Source: Shewanella vesiculosa (GTDB lineage Bacteria > Pseudomonadota > Gammaproteobacteria > Enterobacterales > Shewanellaceae). Taken from it: 64,000 nucleotides of DNA. This document shows, piece after piece, positions 1 to 8,303 of this stretch (positions are counted from its first letter, which is position 1; each line of letters starts with the position of its first letter). Both the position numbers and the translations under genes were made by a program. The notes under the pieces are model-generated. The model saw only the letters and a program-made list of their open reading frames with translations, made no database searches and was not told the origin of the DNA. The stretch covers positions 2,790,001-2,854,000 of the forward strand of contig NZ_CP073588.1 in the NCBI RefSeq assembly GCF_021560015.1. The letters run 5' to 3'.

Positions 1-353
1 CTGAGTCAACCATATCGGTTACCCTTTGTTTCATTAGATATTTTTCTATGGGGTCAGATAATTTTTCATTTGAACTTTTTATAACGGCTCAATAACAATG
101 ACCAATTTCTATGTCCAAGTCCAAGTCCAAGTCCAAGTATCGATTTAACGTCACTAACTGGTGGATAAATTAATTTGCTGAATATATCTAATTTATTCAT
201 AAGTGATTGGCTCTCTTTTACTTATAACGCTGCCAAAGCGCAAAGCGTTAACCGTCCGACTTGAGTCGCTTGTATCGCCAAACGACTCTCAACGTCACTT
301 AAACACGGTTTAACACCCGATCAAATAACAATAAACTGCAATGTCATCCAGCT
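1..353. other. Non-coding start of window with a short hexamer tandem repeat
   Basis: No convincing gene is visible. The only structure I see is four perfect tandem copies of the hexamer GTCCAA at 113-136. The stretch lies downstream of the leftward DUF606 gene that ends at 354. The gene further left is outside the window. Confidence 0.6.
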
Positions 354-806
354 TTATTCCACGTTGGCTTGGTTACTGGCATGGATATAGTACAGCGCGA
401 TAGCTAAGCAGATAACCGCCGCTATTCGACTTGGCGAAAACACTATCGCGTCATTGCCGAACCAGCCGAAATTATCGATTAACATGCTCATTAACAGTTG
501 CCCAAAAATAACGGCTACGGTTGCTACCGCAGTACCAATTTTTTGCACCGCAAACACCATGATAACTATGTATGGTACGCCGCACATCGCGCCCAGCAAC
601 TGCCATTTAGGTACCTCTAGCAAAGTTAACGAATGCGCAGGTTCAAAATAAAAAATAAGCAGACCTGTCACCAAGGCGCCTAACGAAAAGGTTAAAAAGG
701 CACAACGAAATACGCCGACTTTACTGCCAAGTTGTCCATTAATTGCCGCTTGAATACTCAATGTTGCGCCACCGATGACCGCCAACATAATCATAATAAA
801 TGTCAT
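354..806 (-). CDS. DUF606/YdcZ-family small membrane protein (DMT-like)
   Basis: A 150-residue, very hydrophobic protein with about five predicted membrane segments. It opens with a membrane helix containing the GGATLSIQAAINGQLG pattern typical of the DUF606 (YdcZ) half-size relatives of drug/metabolite transporters. Members are thought to be inner-membrane transporters, but substrates are mostly unknown. It lies 11 bases downstream of a second DUF606 gene on the same strand, so the two probably form an operon and may pair as a heterodimer, as half-size transporters often do. A divergent LysR regulator next to the pair is the likely regulator (inference). Confidence 0.85.
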   Translation of the reverse strand: MTFIMIMLAVIGGATLSIQAAINGQLGSKVGVFRCAFLTFSLGALVTGLLIFYFEPAHSLTLLEVPKWQLLGAMCGVPYIVIMVFAVQKIGTAVATVAVIFGQLLMSMLIDNFGWFGNDAIVFSPSRIAAVICLAIALYYIHASNQANVE

Positions 807-817
807 TACTCCCCCCC

Positions 818-1252
818 TTAACCCTGTGCCATTAAAATAAGTGCTGCTACGATAAATCCCAGTGCGATAAGCCGTTTTCGATCAATTGGCCGCGGTTGAC
901 TGGCAAATAAGCCAAAGTGATCAATAATCAGACTCTTCGACACTTGGCCGGTTAAAATCCCTATCATAGTCATGGCGATACCGATTGCTGGCGCAGTAAT
1001 GGTTAAAATCACAACGTATATTGGCCCTAATATTCCGCCAAGCAGTGTCCAAGAAGGCTGGGCAAAAAATGACGGACTATTTCTTGGGCTGAAAAAAAGC
1101 ATCAAAATAAAGGTTAACGCCGCACCTACCCCAAATATACTAAAGGTTGCCCATAGCTCACCCACTTCAGCACCTAACGGACCTAATAACCCTGCTTCAA
1201 CGGATAATCCCATCCCGCCGAGCACCACAAGTAAAATCAACATCAACTGCAT
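818..1252 (-). CDS. DUF606/YdcZ-family small membrane protein (DMT-like), second copy
   Basis: A paralogous DUF606 protein starting MQLMLILLVVLGG. The open frame extends to 1366, but I chose the ATG at 1252. It has AGGGG about 8 bases upstream and begins directly with the first membrane helix, whereas the extension would be hydrophilic and overlap the divergent LysR gene. About 144 residues with GLSVEAGLLGPLG in the first helix and about five membrane segments. First gene of a two-gene operon with the DUF606 gene at 354-806. Function is inferred to be small-molecule transport; substrate unknown. Confidence 0.82.
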   Translation of the reverse strand: MQLMLILLVVLGGMGLSVEAGLLGPLGAEVGELWATFSIFGVGAALTFILMLFFSPRNSPSFFAQPSWTLLGGILGPIYVVILTITAPAIGIAMTMIGILTGQVSKSLIIDHFGLFASQPRPIDRKRLIALGFIVAALILMAQG

Positions 1253-1347
1253 AACTGAACCCCTAATCATAAAGGGCGCATCATAACCTAGTGCTTTAAC
1301 GCGAAAAATGGGATAATCCAACAAACACCTTTGCAGGAATTGCACAG

Positions 1348-2286
1348 ATGAACGATGCAAGCTCAATCAATATCAGAGCGTTAAAGTTTTTTATCGAAGT
1401 TTATGAAAGTAAGAGTTTCTCTATTGTTGCACGCCGTGAAGGTGTCTCGCCGTCTATGATATCAAGAGTGATTCAGCAGCTTGAAGAGTCACTAGGACAG
1501 CAGCTGTTTTACCGCAATACCCGCGCAATTATCCCAACTGAAGCTGGCAGGATTTTTAACGATTACGCCCGTTCGATGACCGAGCAATTAAATGAAGTTC
1601 GCAATGAGCTACAAGATAGGGCGACCGAGCCAAAAGGTTTAATAAGAATTAATGCACCCGTTTTCTTCGGCCAGAAACACATAGCCCCTTGGTTGGCAGG
1701 CTTTTTAACTCAATATCCAAAGGTGCAAGTTGAGCTCATTCAAACCGACGATTTCATCAACCCGCATATTGACGCCGCAGATGTCATCTTTCGAATCGGC
1801 TCACTTGCTGACTCAACACTTCATGCCCGAGTACTTGGAGTACAGCGCTACCATTTGGTCGCCTCTCCGGCATATTTAATCAAGCACGGCACTCCCGAAA
1901 AACCTAGCGATCTCACTCGCCATCACTGCCTAGTGTATAGCGGTTATTCTGGGCAAAATCGCTGGTTATTCAGAAGCAATGCAACCACTTGGCTTCACCA
2001 AGCCGTAACGCCGACACTGGTATCGAACAATGCCGAGTCATTACTTATCTCAGCGTTAAATGATAGCGGGCTGGTATTATTCCCTAATTGGTTAATCGGC
2101 AACCATTTAAACAATGGCACACTGGTGTCACTGCTCAACGACTACCAACCGACAATTAAAACTGGACCACAGAATATTACCGCTATTTATCCTAATGCGC
2201 GTCGCCCACCGTTAAACGTTAGGGTGCTGATTGATTACTTTATTGATGTTTATGGCACACCAGCCTATTGGGAATATCAAACTTAA
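1348..2286 (+). CDS. LysR-family transcriptional regulator
   Basis: A 312-residue LysR-type regulator. An N-terminal winged helix-turn-helix (about residues 8-66, containing SPSMISRVIQQLEESLG) is followed by a substrate-binding domain from about residue 95. It belongs to the subgroup with the conserved GLIRINAPVFFG opening of the effector domain. The start codon has AGGA about 9 bases upstream. It is divergent from the DUF606 pair with under 100 bases between starts, the classic arrangement for a LysR protein controlling the neighbouring operon. The effector is not predictable. Confidence 0.93.
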   Translation: MNDASSINIRALKFFIEVYESKSFSIVARREGVSPSMISRVIQQLEESLGQQLFYRNTRAIIPTEAGRIFNDYARSMTEQLNEVRNELQDRATEPKGLIRINAPVFFGQKHIAPWLAGFLTQYPKVQVELIQTDDFINPHIDAADVIFRIGSLADSTLHARVLGVQRYHLVASPAYLIKHGTPEKPSDLTRHHCLVYSGYSGQNRWLFRSNATTWLHQAVTPTLVSNNAESLLISALNDSGLVLFPNWLIGNHLNNGTLVSLLNDYQPTIKTGPQNITAIYPNARRPPLNVRVLIDYFIDVYGTPAYWEYQT

Positions 2287-2959
2287 AGTTATTTTGATCA
2301 ATTACTTCAAGCATGAGGCAACACAGTTGCTTGCTGTGAACATGTCAGTTCGCCATAGAATATTCAAGAATATTGGAAACAATGAAACCATACTTGAGGA
2401 AGGTATAAGCACGTTTTTCTTGCAGGTAAATTTCACAGCTGGGATGTTTGAAGATGATCTTAAGAGTTTGCTTTTATGTTTAGCAATCGCCTCCTCAGGA
2501 TATGTGCAAGCACTTGATTAAATGTTTATTCGAGTGGGTTTTAATGATGATCCTGATTAACGGTTAACTTATTTTGGAAACCATGTCAGGATTTGAAACA
2601 ATTAGAATATGTAACCTGAACTAGTCATAACTGCATCCATAACCGGGCTATTGCAAGCTAATTCAACGCAGTTAACAAGGCAAAAGACTATTTAAGAGAC
2701 GTTTGCGATACCGAGTTCAGGTTATGTAATATTCTTATTAGCTGTGCACTTACTTTTTACCTTTGCTACAACCCATTACACCGATAACTTAACTTAACAC
2801 TATAATATCTAGATAAAAATCGATTTTAAGTGAAGTGAAAACTGTACCGATAGCAGTTAGCATTAAACTCAATGAAAAATAGTGACTCTTTGATTTTTAA
2901 AATATGTTAAATCAAACACTGATAAGTTATAGGGTTTAAAAGCACACACTATAAAGCCT
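2287..2959. other. Intergenic region left of the cassette array
   Basis: This stretch between the LysR gene and the last integron cassette contains one open frame (2231-2521) that overlaps the end of the LysR gene, has no family resemblance that I recognise and no clear ribosome site. I do not call it a gene. The main structure is the inverted-repeat element at 2603-2736. From about 2740 to 2950 the sequence is AT-rich with nothing recognisable. Confidence 0.5.
2603..2736. repeat. MITE-like element with about 20-bp terminal inverted repeats
   Basis: The left arm at 2603-2622 (containing ATGTAACCTGAACT) is matched in inverse orientation by 2714-2736. The two arms agree except for a 3-base insertion and a terminal base. 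The roughly 90-base interior has no open frame. Size, terminal inverted repeats and lack of coding fit a miniature transposable element, or alternatively a long hairpin. No target duplication is obvious. Confidence 0.45.
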
Positions 2960-3002
2960 GCCAACGCCTTAAGAAGAACAATACTTTTGCAATTTGTTAG
3001 AT
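2960..3002 (-). repeat. attC-like site, last of the cassette array (degenerate)
   Basis: Read on the minus strand, ATCTAAC (R'' core) overlaps the stop codon of the methyltransferase gene, and a GGCGTTGGC (R' core) follows 30 bases later. Internal symmetry is weak, so this may be a decayed attC. It marks the distal end of the integron array. Confidence 0.5.
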
Positions 3003-3599
3003 TTTTTGTGCGATAACGGCATACCTATGCCAAGACTGATGCTCTCCATCAGGACCAACACCCAAACTTTTGTGTTCAGTATAAGACTCTATTCTATAGC
3101 CTCGAAACAAATTGATAATTTCACTTTCTGATACTACGAGCACATCCGGCCAATAGGCCTCCTTGTTATAATTAGGGCCAGCCATTGTATCTTCGCACCC
3201 GACAAACGAACCAACGAATATCCCACCAGGCAGCAATGAGCGAGTAATCTTGTGCCATACTTCATCGAACTTATTTTCAGGACAAAAACACAGACTTGAG
3301 TCAGCCACTATGAGTGAAGCTGAAGGGTATGTGAAAGCATCAAACGTACTTTGTGATAACCAAACGTTTTTGTCACTACCAAACCGCCTTTTACAGCGTT
3401 CAATAGCTTCTGATTCTATATCAAAAGCATGCACTTGAAACTGCTTAGATCGAAGGAACGCAATATCGCTTCCTGAACCACAGCCACAATCAATCGCTAT
3501 CTTACGGTCACCAACTAATTCTATCGCTCGCTTAAGATCATCTCTAGTTTGCCGATTTTCTGTTGCTTTGAAGTACGTAGATATTTCTTTGGAAGGCAT
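2997..3599 (-). CDS. Class I SAM-dependent methyltransferase (integron cassette)
   Basis: A 200-residue protein with a SAM-binding Rossmann fold. Motif I is DCGCGSGSDIAFL near residue 38, followed by the acidic end of strand 2 (HAFDIESEAIERC). It resembles class 11/25 methyltransferases and TehB-like proteins of unknown substrate. ATG start with GGAG upstream. Its stop codon lies inside the attC core and its start lies just after the R' core of the neighbouring attC, exactly as in an integron cassette. It is the last cassette of the array, farthest from the integrase, so it is expected to be weakly expressed unless it has its own promoter. Confidence 0.85.
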   Translation of the reverse strand: MPSKEISTYFKATENRQTRDDLKRAIELVGDRKIAIDCGCGSGSDIAFLRSKQFQVHAFDIESEAIERCKRRFGSDKNVWLSQSTFDAFTYPSASLIVADSSLCFCPENKFDEVWHKITRSLLPGGIFVGSFVGCEDTMAGPNYNKEAYWPDVLVVSESEIINLFRGYRIESYTEHKSLGVGPDGEHQSWHRYAVIAQKI

Positions 3600-3618
3600 T
3601 CAATGGCTCCGAGTGTAA

Positions 3619-3658
3619 TATAACGCCCAATAATGGGCAGCTAATCGTTTGTTAACAT
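3619..3658 (-). repeat. attC site (compact)
   Basis: On the minus strand: GTTAAC core, then a stem GCCCA-ttat-TGGGC, then GGCGTTAT core. It is only about 40 bases long and lies between the 3710-3997 gene and the methyltransferase cassette. The core spacing and perfect inner stem support an attC hairpin. Confidence 0.7.
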
Positions 3659-3709
3659 GCTGTACGAAGTGAACCAAGCAAACTGCAACAGCCCCACTTG
3701 AATTGCCTA

Positions 3710-3997
3710 TTAGCGTGTATTTATCAGAATATTCAGTAACTCTTCAACATAGAAGTAATCTTTTTGCTGCTGAGTTAGCTTAATGAATGTTTTTGCCTTT
3801 GGCGCATACAAATGAACATCTACAGTGTCAGCACTATAATAGCCTCTAGAGTTCGTTATTTTACCTTTGTATTTGATGGAATAAACCATAAAGGTTCCAG
3901 CCTCTGGCGTTTCTTCTTTACAAAATAACACCTCAGCATCTTGGATAATTGCACCTTCAGTGCAATCGTCACCTTTCCAATGTCCCTCAAGCGCCAA
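3710..3997 (-). CDS. Hypothetical protein, probably the 3' remnant of a cassette gene
   Basis: An open frame of 95 residues with no family that I recognise; it is mixed alpha/beta and hydrophilic. There is no ATG: the only possible start is a TTG at 3997 that overlaps the final codons of the DUF1801 gene, with no ribosome site. No attC separates it from that gene, although an attC follows it (3619-3658). The simplest reading is that an original attC and the 5' part of this gene were deleted, fusing two cassettes. Translational coupling through the overlapping stop is possible but unproven. Confidence 0.45.
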   Translation of the reverse strand: MALEGHWKGDDCTEGAIIQDAEVLFCKEETPEAGTFMVYSIKYKGKITNSRGYYSADTVDVHLYAPKAKTFIKLTQQQKDYFYVEELLNILINTR

Positions 3998-4391
3998 GCA
4001 AAGGTCGATGTTTCAAACTATGGTACTTCAATGCCATTTGGAGACAATGGCCTAGAGGCCCTTCTTTGATAGCAGCATCCAGAGGAACCACAATCGCACG
4101 TTTACCCTCATATGCGAATTCATCTCGATATATCTCCCTGAAGGTTTCAATCAATCGAGTCTGGCAATGGAAATATACCTTTATAGAATCAGGATCTTTT
4201 GGCTTCCAGTCCATTCGAATCGTCGTGCCGCCTTTTACAAGATAGCTGGCCTCGCCCCACTTAAGCGTTTCTTCAACAGCACCCAAGTCGTTTTCTTCCG
4301 CAACGGCAAGAATCAGATGACGAATGGCGTTAAGCAGTCTTTGCGCTTCAGCGGGGTAAGTCGCAAATTTTGCCTGTATTTCTGCTTTCAC
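3987..4391 (-). CDS. DUF1801/YdhG-family protein (integron cassette)
   Basis: A 134-residue protein with the DUF1801 (iron-chaperone-like, YdhG) pattern: an LKWGEASYL motif near residue 44, central TTIRMDWKP, and the typical C-terminal KYHSLKHRPLLGA. Length is normal for the family, so it looks intact. GTG start at 4391 with GGAGG five bases upstream. It begins just after the R' core of the attC at 4413-4539. Family function is poorly known. Its stop overlaps the frame of the downstream remnant at 3710-3997. Confidence 0.82.
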   Translation of the reverse strand: MKAEIQAKFATYPAEAQRLLNAIRHLILAVAEENDLGAVEETLKWGEASYLVKGGTTIRMDWKPKDPDSIKVYFHCQTRLIETFREIYRDEFAYEGKRAIVVPLDAAIKEGPLGHCLQMALKYHSLKHRPLLGA

Positions 4392-4412
4392 GAGACCTCC
4401 AATTGCAACACA

Positions 4413-4539
4413 CGTAACGCCGCGTTAAGCGGTGAGCAACGCGACGACCTAAACTAAAACATTGCACCTTAAACACCAAACTTAACTTGAGCTGAAACCA
4501 CCAAGCATGGGGAATCAGTCTTGAACACTTTGTTAAATT
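4413..4539 (-). repeat. attC site (long, VCR-like)
   Basis: On the minus strand an ATTTAAC core overlaps the stop codon of the GNAT gene. About 120 bases later come GCTTAACGCGGCGTTACG-type sequences. The length and cores fit a long attC. Confidence 0.7.
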
Positions 4540-5044
4540 ACAATAACTTGAAGAAGTAGACCGTTGCTTCCAACTCCCCTGTAGAGCTACGAGCAAATTG
4601 AGGGATTTGACCTGCCTCGGTGTAACCAATTGAACGATATAACGAAGAAGCTACGTCGCCTAAACGAGTATCTAACACAAGTAGTGACAAGCCCATTTCA
4701 GATGCGGTACTTTCCATTAGCGACATCAGCTTTTTGCTCACGCCTTTACCTCTAGCCCTCGTATCAACCATGAGTTTTTCAACTTCTCCTCTATGTGCAC
4801 CATTAGCTTTAGCACAAAGAGATAATTGAACGGCGCCAATGACATTATCATTGTCATAGGCTAAAAACAGCTTTCGAGTACCCGACTCAAGTTCTGTTTC
4901 AACAGACTCCCAATATGATTTCACTTCTTGGTCATTGATTGGTGTTAAGAAACCGACAGATGCACCACTCACGATACAATCAGCAAGTAACGAATACAAT
5001 TGCTCAACTAAACCCGATATCGAACTGACTTGTTTTATTTCCAC
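4538..5044 (-). CDS. GNAT-family N-acetyltransferase (integron cassette)
   Basis: A 168-residue acetyltransferase. Motif A for acetyl-CoA binding is RARGKGVSKKLMSLME near residue 98 (R/Q-x-x-G-x-G type), preceded by a beta-4 strand (EVEKLMVD) and followed by the LYRSIGY motif. GTG start with AAGGA seven bases upstream. Its stop falls in the attC core at 4538-4540. The substrate is unknown; GNAT proteins are among the commonest cassette cargo. Confidence 0.88.
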   Translation of the reverse strand: MEIKQVSSISGLVEQLYSLLADCIVSGASVGFLTPINDQEVKSYWESVETELESGTRKLFLAYDNDNVIGAVQLSLCAKANGAHRGEVEKLMVDTRARGKGVSKKLMSLMESTASEMGLSLLVLDTRLGDVASSLYRSIGYTEAGQIPQFARSSTGELEATVYFFKLL

Positions 5045-5060
5045 AAAACTATCCTTGTAT

Positions 5061-5155
5061 TTAACGCCCTAATAATGAGCACAAAATTGATGACTAAAAT
5101 AAGCGAAGCACGAGCAATAGTCAGCTGTTTTTAGTACTTTGCAATGACTTAATAT
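5061..5155 (-). repeat. attC-like site (degenerate left core)
   Basis: On the minus strand the R' core GGCGTTAAAT lies just before the GNAT start. Internally TGACTA (5091-5096) pairs with TAGTCA (5118-5123) around a possible loop. The distal core (near 5150) is ATTAAG rather than the expected AAC, so the site is imperfect. Confidence 0.45.
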
Positions 5156-5194
5156 ATGCTCGTTTCGATCGCAGTCAACGATTCGCATAATCAT
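5069..5194 (-). CDS. Possible cassette microprotein (41 residues)
   Basis: Between two attC sites lies a stretch of about 140 bases that would be an empty cassette, except for an ATG at 5194 opening a 41-codon frame that ends at TAG 5069, partly inside the attC-like sequence. It has AAGG directly before the first ATG and at better spacing for a second in-frame ATG at 5188. The peptide is rich in Cys, His and Tyr (for example ADYCSCFAYFSHQFCAHY). No homology is known to me; chance is a real alternative. Confidence 0.3.
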   Translation of the reverse strand: MIMRIVDCDRNEHILSHCKVLKTADYCSCFAYFSHQFCAHY

Positions 5195-5203
5195 CCTTGA
5201 GCA

Positions 5204-5264
5204 TATAACGCCAACGTAATTGGTGCGAGTTTACCAGCGTCCTAATTGATGCACCTGTTAAATT
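5204..5264 (-). repeat. attC site
   Basis: On the minus strand: ATTTAAC core, an inner GGTGC that pairs with GCACC, then a TGGCGTTATAT core. About 60 bases, a typical compact attC. It lies about 20 bases after the stop of the amidohydrolase gene. Confidence 0.75.
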
Positions 5265-5286
5265 AAAATAATCACTGCCAATATTG

Positions 5287-6717
5287 CTAGGGCATTGCTC
5301 GTGAGATAATGTCTTCAAGCAACCTCCCCATACTTATGTATAGATTTGATGGTTTCTCTGCGGAGATTCTTAATGACGATAATTCACTGCTGTTGATCCA
5401 TTGCCCTGCCTTAATAACCGCAATGGGTGCAGCGAGTGCTTGCAAATCATCTAAAGGGTTCTCTTTTAGCACAACCAAATCAGCTACCTTGCCAATCTCT
5501 ATAGAACCGTATTTATCGTCAACTCCCAATGCGGTTGCCGCATTGATAGTCGCAGCCCGTAAGACTTTTATTGGCGATATTCCCGCTTTCACCATCAGTT
5601 CAATTTCAAGGTGGGTTGATAACCCTGGTGGCATATATAAGGTTCCGCCATCAGGGCCTAACAATAATGTCACCTCTTGTTTATCCAGCTCCCTAACGAT
5701 GTCAAAAAGAAACTGCTCCTCTTTGCTATTCCAGTCCGCTTGTTCCTGTGATGCTCCTAGCCATCTTTTAACGCCAAACTCAGTATTAATTATGCGATAA
5801 AGAGGATTTAAGGTGTTCAACGGCAGGCTATCGACGAACGCGGCTTTGTCTTGGCTTAATTTGGTCAAGTGATAGAATGTCGCCAACGTCGGAGTAACAG
5901 TCGGATTAATCGCCTTTAATTGGCTCACCCAAATGGCCATGCTGTTTTGATCAAATGAAAAATTAAGCGGGCCTTGAAAAATATCTTCTACATGCTCCAG
6001 AGATTGCAAGCCACTGTTAGATTGCAATCCAAGCCCATCTATCGGGTTAGGGCCATGCTTGGCTATGGGGAAATCCAACCGGCTGGCTTCATCCGTGATG
6101 GCTTCAAAAACCTCCTTATCTAGGTAGCCATAGGCTTTGATAAAATCATATCCATCATCTTTATATTTTCTAACCAGTTCACGTGCTTTTGCTGGTGATA
6201 TCACTACCTGCTGAAGAGCATGTGCATATCTTTCACCGTCTAAAACGGGGGATGACGTATACAAATTGCTGCCAAGCCAATCACCTCTGTTTAACTCACT
6301 TTTCCATCTAAGGTGCATGGGTAACCCTCTCATATTCCTCACAGAGGTAACGCCATATGCGAGGTACAAGGCTAGGTATTTTCTGTCATGCAGATGAACG
6401 TGCATATCAAACAGGCCGGGCACGACGTATTCGCCGTGCAAATCGATCACCCGAGCATCTCGACTTTGGCTAGATGTTCTTTCTCCAATAGAGACGATCC
6501 GGCCTTTGGAAAGGTAAATTCGTTGATTTCTTATTGTTTTACCGGTTAATACATCAATGTAATTTGCATTGTCGAGCACAATATCTTCCGTATTATCAAC
6601 GGCGTGCAAATCGTTAGGCATTTCATAAATTGATATTGGGATGGCGAGTAATATCAGAGCGAGTACACATAACAGCGATAGGATTGTATATTTCAGCAAG
6701 TTAATGAAAATCTTCAT
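5287..6717 (-). CDS. Membrane-anchored amidohydrolase (integron cassette)
   Basis: A 476-residue metal-dependent amidohydrolase with an N-terminal membrane anchor (about residues 8-30). Metal ligands are visible in order: HVHLH at 106-110, a candidate carbamylated Lys194 (DFIKAYG), His221 (AKHG), His242 (SLEHVED) and Asp356 (GPDGG). The C-terminus carries the GSIEIGKVADLVVL signature of the imidazolonepropionase/prolidase-like branch. Substrate unknown; probably an N-acyl or cyclic amide hydrolase acting outside the inner membrane. It is unusually large for a cassette. An attC follows (5204-5264) and another precedes it (6745-6793). Confidence 0.87.
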   Translation of the reverse strand: MKIFINLLKYTILSLLCVLALILLAIPISIYEMPNDLHAVDNTEDIVLDNANYIDVLTGKTIRNQRIYLSKGRIVSIGERTSSQSRDARVIDLHGEYVVPGLFDMHVHLHDRKYLALYLAYGVTSVRNMRGLPMHLRWKSELNRGDWLGSNLYTSSPVLDGERYAHALQQVVISPAKARELVRKYKDDGYDFIKAYGYLDKEVFEAITDEASRLDFPIAKHGPNPIDGLGLQSNSGLQSLEHVEDIFQGPLNFSFDQNSMAIWVSQLKAINPTVTPTLATFYHLTKLSQDKAAFVDSLPLNTLNPLYRIINTEFGVKRWLGASQEQADWNSKEEQFLFDIVRELDKQEVTLLLGPDGGTLYMPPGLSTHLEIELMVKAGISPIKVLRAATINAATALGVDDKYGSIEIGKVADLVVLKENPLDDLQALAAPIAVIKAGQWINSSELSSLRISAEKPSNLYISMGRLLEDIISRAMP

Positions 6718-6744
6718 ATTAATAAGCCAATTTGTAAACTTGGA

Positions 6745-6793
6745 TTTAACGCCCGCAGAAAACGGGCGAGTTTTTGATGACGATGGTTAGCTG
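6745..6793 (-). repeat. attC site
   Basis: On the minus strand: CAGCTAAC core, then a strong stem CGCCCG-ttttctg-CGGGCG, then a GCGTTAAAT core just upstream of the amidohydrolase start. About 49 bases. Confidence 0.7.
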
Positions 6794-6967
6794 AACTTAG
6801 CATCTCACTGTAATACAACATCTTTCAATTGCGTTATTTCAATTTTTTATCTTTATATGAGCTCAAAGCTTGATTGAAATAAAAGTTTGTCTTGGGTTGG
6901 TTTGCTGACTTTTCATCCAACAAACCAATTCTTAGCTACTAAGAGTCAGATGATGCAAAAATTGCCA

Positions 6968-7957
6968 CTACTTAATCGCATTTCTTAACCATGGACCAAT
7001 AAAGTTGGCAGCATTCAACATTATTGAAAAATGATTTTCTTTATCCACTATTTCAATTACCTTGCGAGCGTCTTTACCACTGTATTTCTCTGCGAACATA
7101 GTGACTTTTAATGGATCAAACGCCTCATCTTGCCTTCCTATCCATAAGCCAAATTGGTGTATATCAGATAATTGAGAGTCAGGTGAATGAGGGGTCACAG
7201 CGTTCGACATATTAACAGTGTTAAACGGGACAATTTCAGGGTTATCTCTTAACACAGAATCTGGAAAATTGAATTTTACTGCTTTTGAATGACCGAAAAA
7301 TAAACCACCGCTCATCGTATTGATGACAAAGTCAGAGGTTGTTACTGTAGAAAACTCGAAACGTTTACTCTCACCAGCATCGTAATTAGTTTCTGAACGA
7401 TAACCAAAATATGGCGCTAGAAATACATAGCCATCAATCTCTGCTCTTTGCTCCCAACTAGAATAATTTAGCGCTAAACCAGCACCACTTGAGTGACCAC
7501 CAACAAATAGGGGAAGATTAGGGTATTTATCACGAGCAACGTTAACCATTGTATTAATGTCTAACCACACTTGTTCAACCTGTGGAGTATCACCCCGATT
7601 TCCGCCAGATCCTCCATGACCTCGTATGTCTGGCATATATACAGCGATATTAAAATTATCACGTAAACCCGTACCGATGTGATTGTAGCTAAGGCCGCTA
7701 TGAGCACCTGCGCCATGATAAAAGATTAAAATTGCTTGGGGCTGTTTTGGCAGATAAGCACGATAGGCCAAGGAAACATCATCACTTGCCTGTACATAAT
7801 TAATAGCCTGTAATGATTTTTTAGGGGCATTTTTAATCTCAGCAAGTGAGAAAAAGTCATTAGTACTTTGTTCATCAGAGCTAGCGTGCACATTATTTGC
7901 AAGAAAAGTAAATAACAGTGTTATCAAAGCCTTCATCGCTATGGGGTTAAAGTTCAT
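6968..7957 (-). CDS. Secreted alpha/beta hydrolase, lysophospholipase-like (integron cassette)
   Basis: A 329-residue serine hydrolase with an N-terminal signal peptide ending near LANNVHAS. The oxyanion HGAG is at about 81-84, the nucleophile elbow GHSSG at 154-158 (Ser156), a GRQDEAFDP loop probably provides the acid, and NHFSIM near the C-terminus the catalytic His. It resembles Hydrolase_4/monoacylglycerol lipase-like proteins. ATG at 7957 with AAGGA upstream; a second ATG at 7936 lacks a ribosome site. About 170 bases of 3' untranslated sequence separate its stop from the attC at 6745-6793. Confidence 0.85.
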   Translation of the reverse strand: MNFNPIAMKALITLLFTFLANNVHASSDEQSTNDFFSLAEIKNAPKKSLQAINYVQASDDVSLAYRAYLPKQPQAILIFYHGAGAHSGLSYNHIGTGLRDNFNIAVYMPDIRGHGGSGGNRGDTPQVEQVWLDINTMVNVARDKYPNLPLFVGGHSSGAGLALNYSSWEQRAEIDGYVFLAPYFGYRSETNYDAGESKRFEFSTVTTSDFVINTMSGGLFFGHSKAVKFNFPDSVLRDNPEIVPFNTVNMSNAVTPHSPDSQLSDIHQFGLWIGRQDEAFDPLKVTMFAEKYSGKDARKVIEIVDKENHFSIMLNAANFIGPWLRNAIK

Positions 7958-8040
7958 TAATTAATAGTTCCTTAAATAAAACCTTTTCAAAGTGAGAATT
8001 TTCTATTCGCTCAACCATAAAGTGCATAGCCGATTTGCAC

Positions 8041-8130
8041 AACTAACGTCTCGATATAACGTCGCTGTAATTTGCGACTTAACACGCTGAGTAAAGCCGT
8101 CAATTATTGTGAGCTAATATATGCTCACAA
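8041..8130 (-). repeat. Probable attC site and adjacent stem-loop
   Basis: On the minus strand GTGTTAAGTCGC and GCGACGTTATAT form a compact attC-like hairpin (stem GTCGC/GCGAC, about 8056-8084), with a further GACGTTAGTTG core at 8041-8050. Just upstream 8107-8114 (TTGTGAGC) pairs perfectly with 8123-8130. It separates the alpha/beta hydrolase cassette from the non-cassette block. Confidence 0.45.
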
Positions 8131-8303
8131 AAATGACGACCTCATCGACTAAAAAGCCGTATGAATAAACCGTCTGGGCTTCAAATATAACCACCTGCAT
8201 GATTATCGCCAGACTAATGAAAATGGTTACTCTCCGATGAAGCGACCGGACCGGTTCTCCTGATAATGAGCTCCGGTCTGATTAATCGTGGCAATTTTTC
8301 GTC
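8131..8303. other. Non-coding stretch downstream of the retropepsin-like gene
   Basis: No gene is visible. Around 8243-8280 there are GC-rich repeats of the type GACCGG/CCGGTC that could fold into a terminator-like hairpin for the leftward gene at 8304, although no T-run is evident. No clean attC is seen here. Confidence 0.4.

Noticed and set aside
113..138. Possible CRISPR-like short repeats
   Set aside because: Contiguous hexamers without spacers; not a CRISPR array. I saw no CRISPR array or cas gene elsewhere.
2231..2521. Open frame of 96 codons after the LysR gene
   Set aside because: It overlaps the LysR end, has no ribosome site or family resemblance, and its start part is a shadow of the LysR frame.
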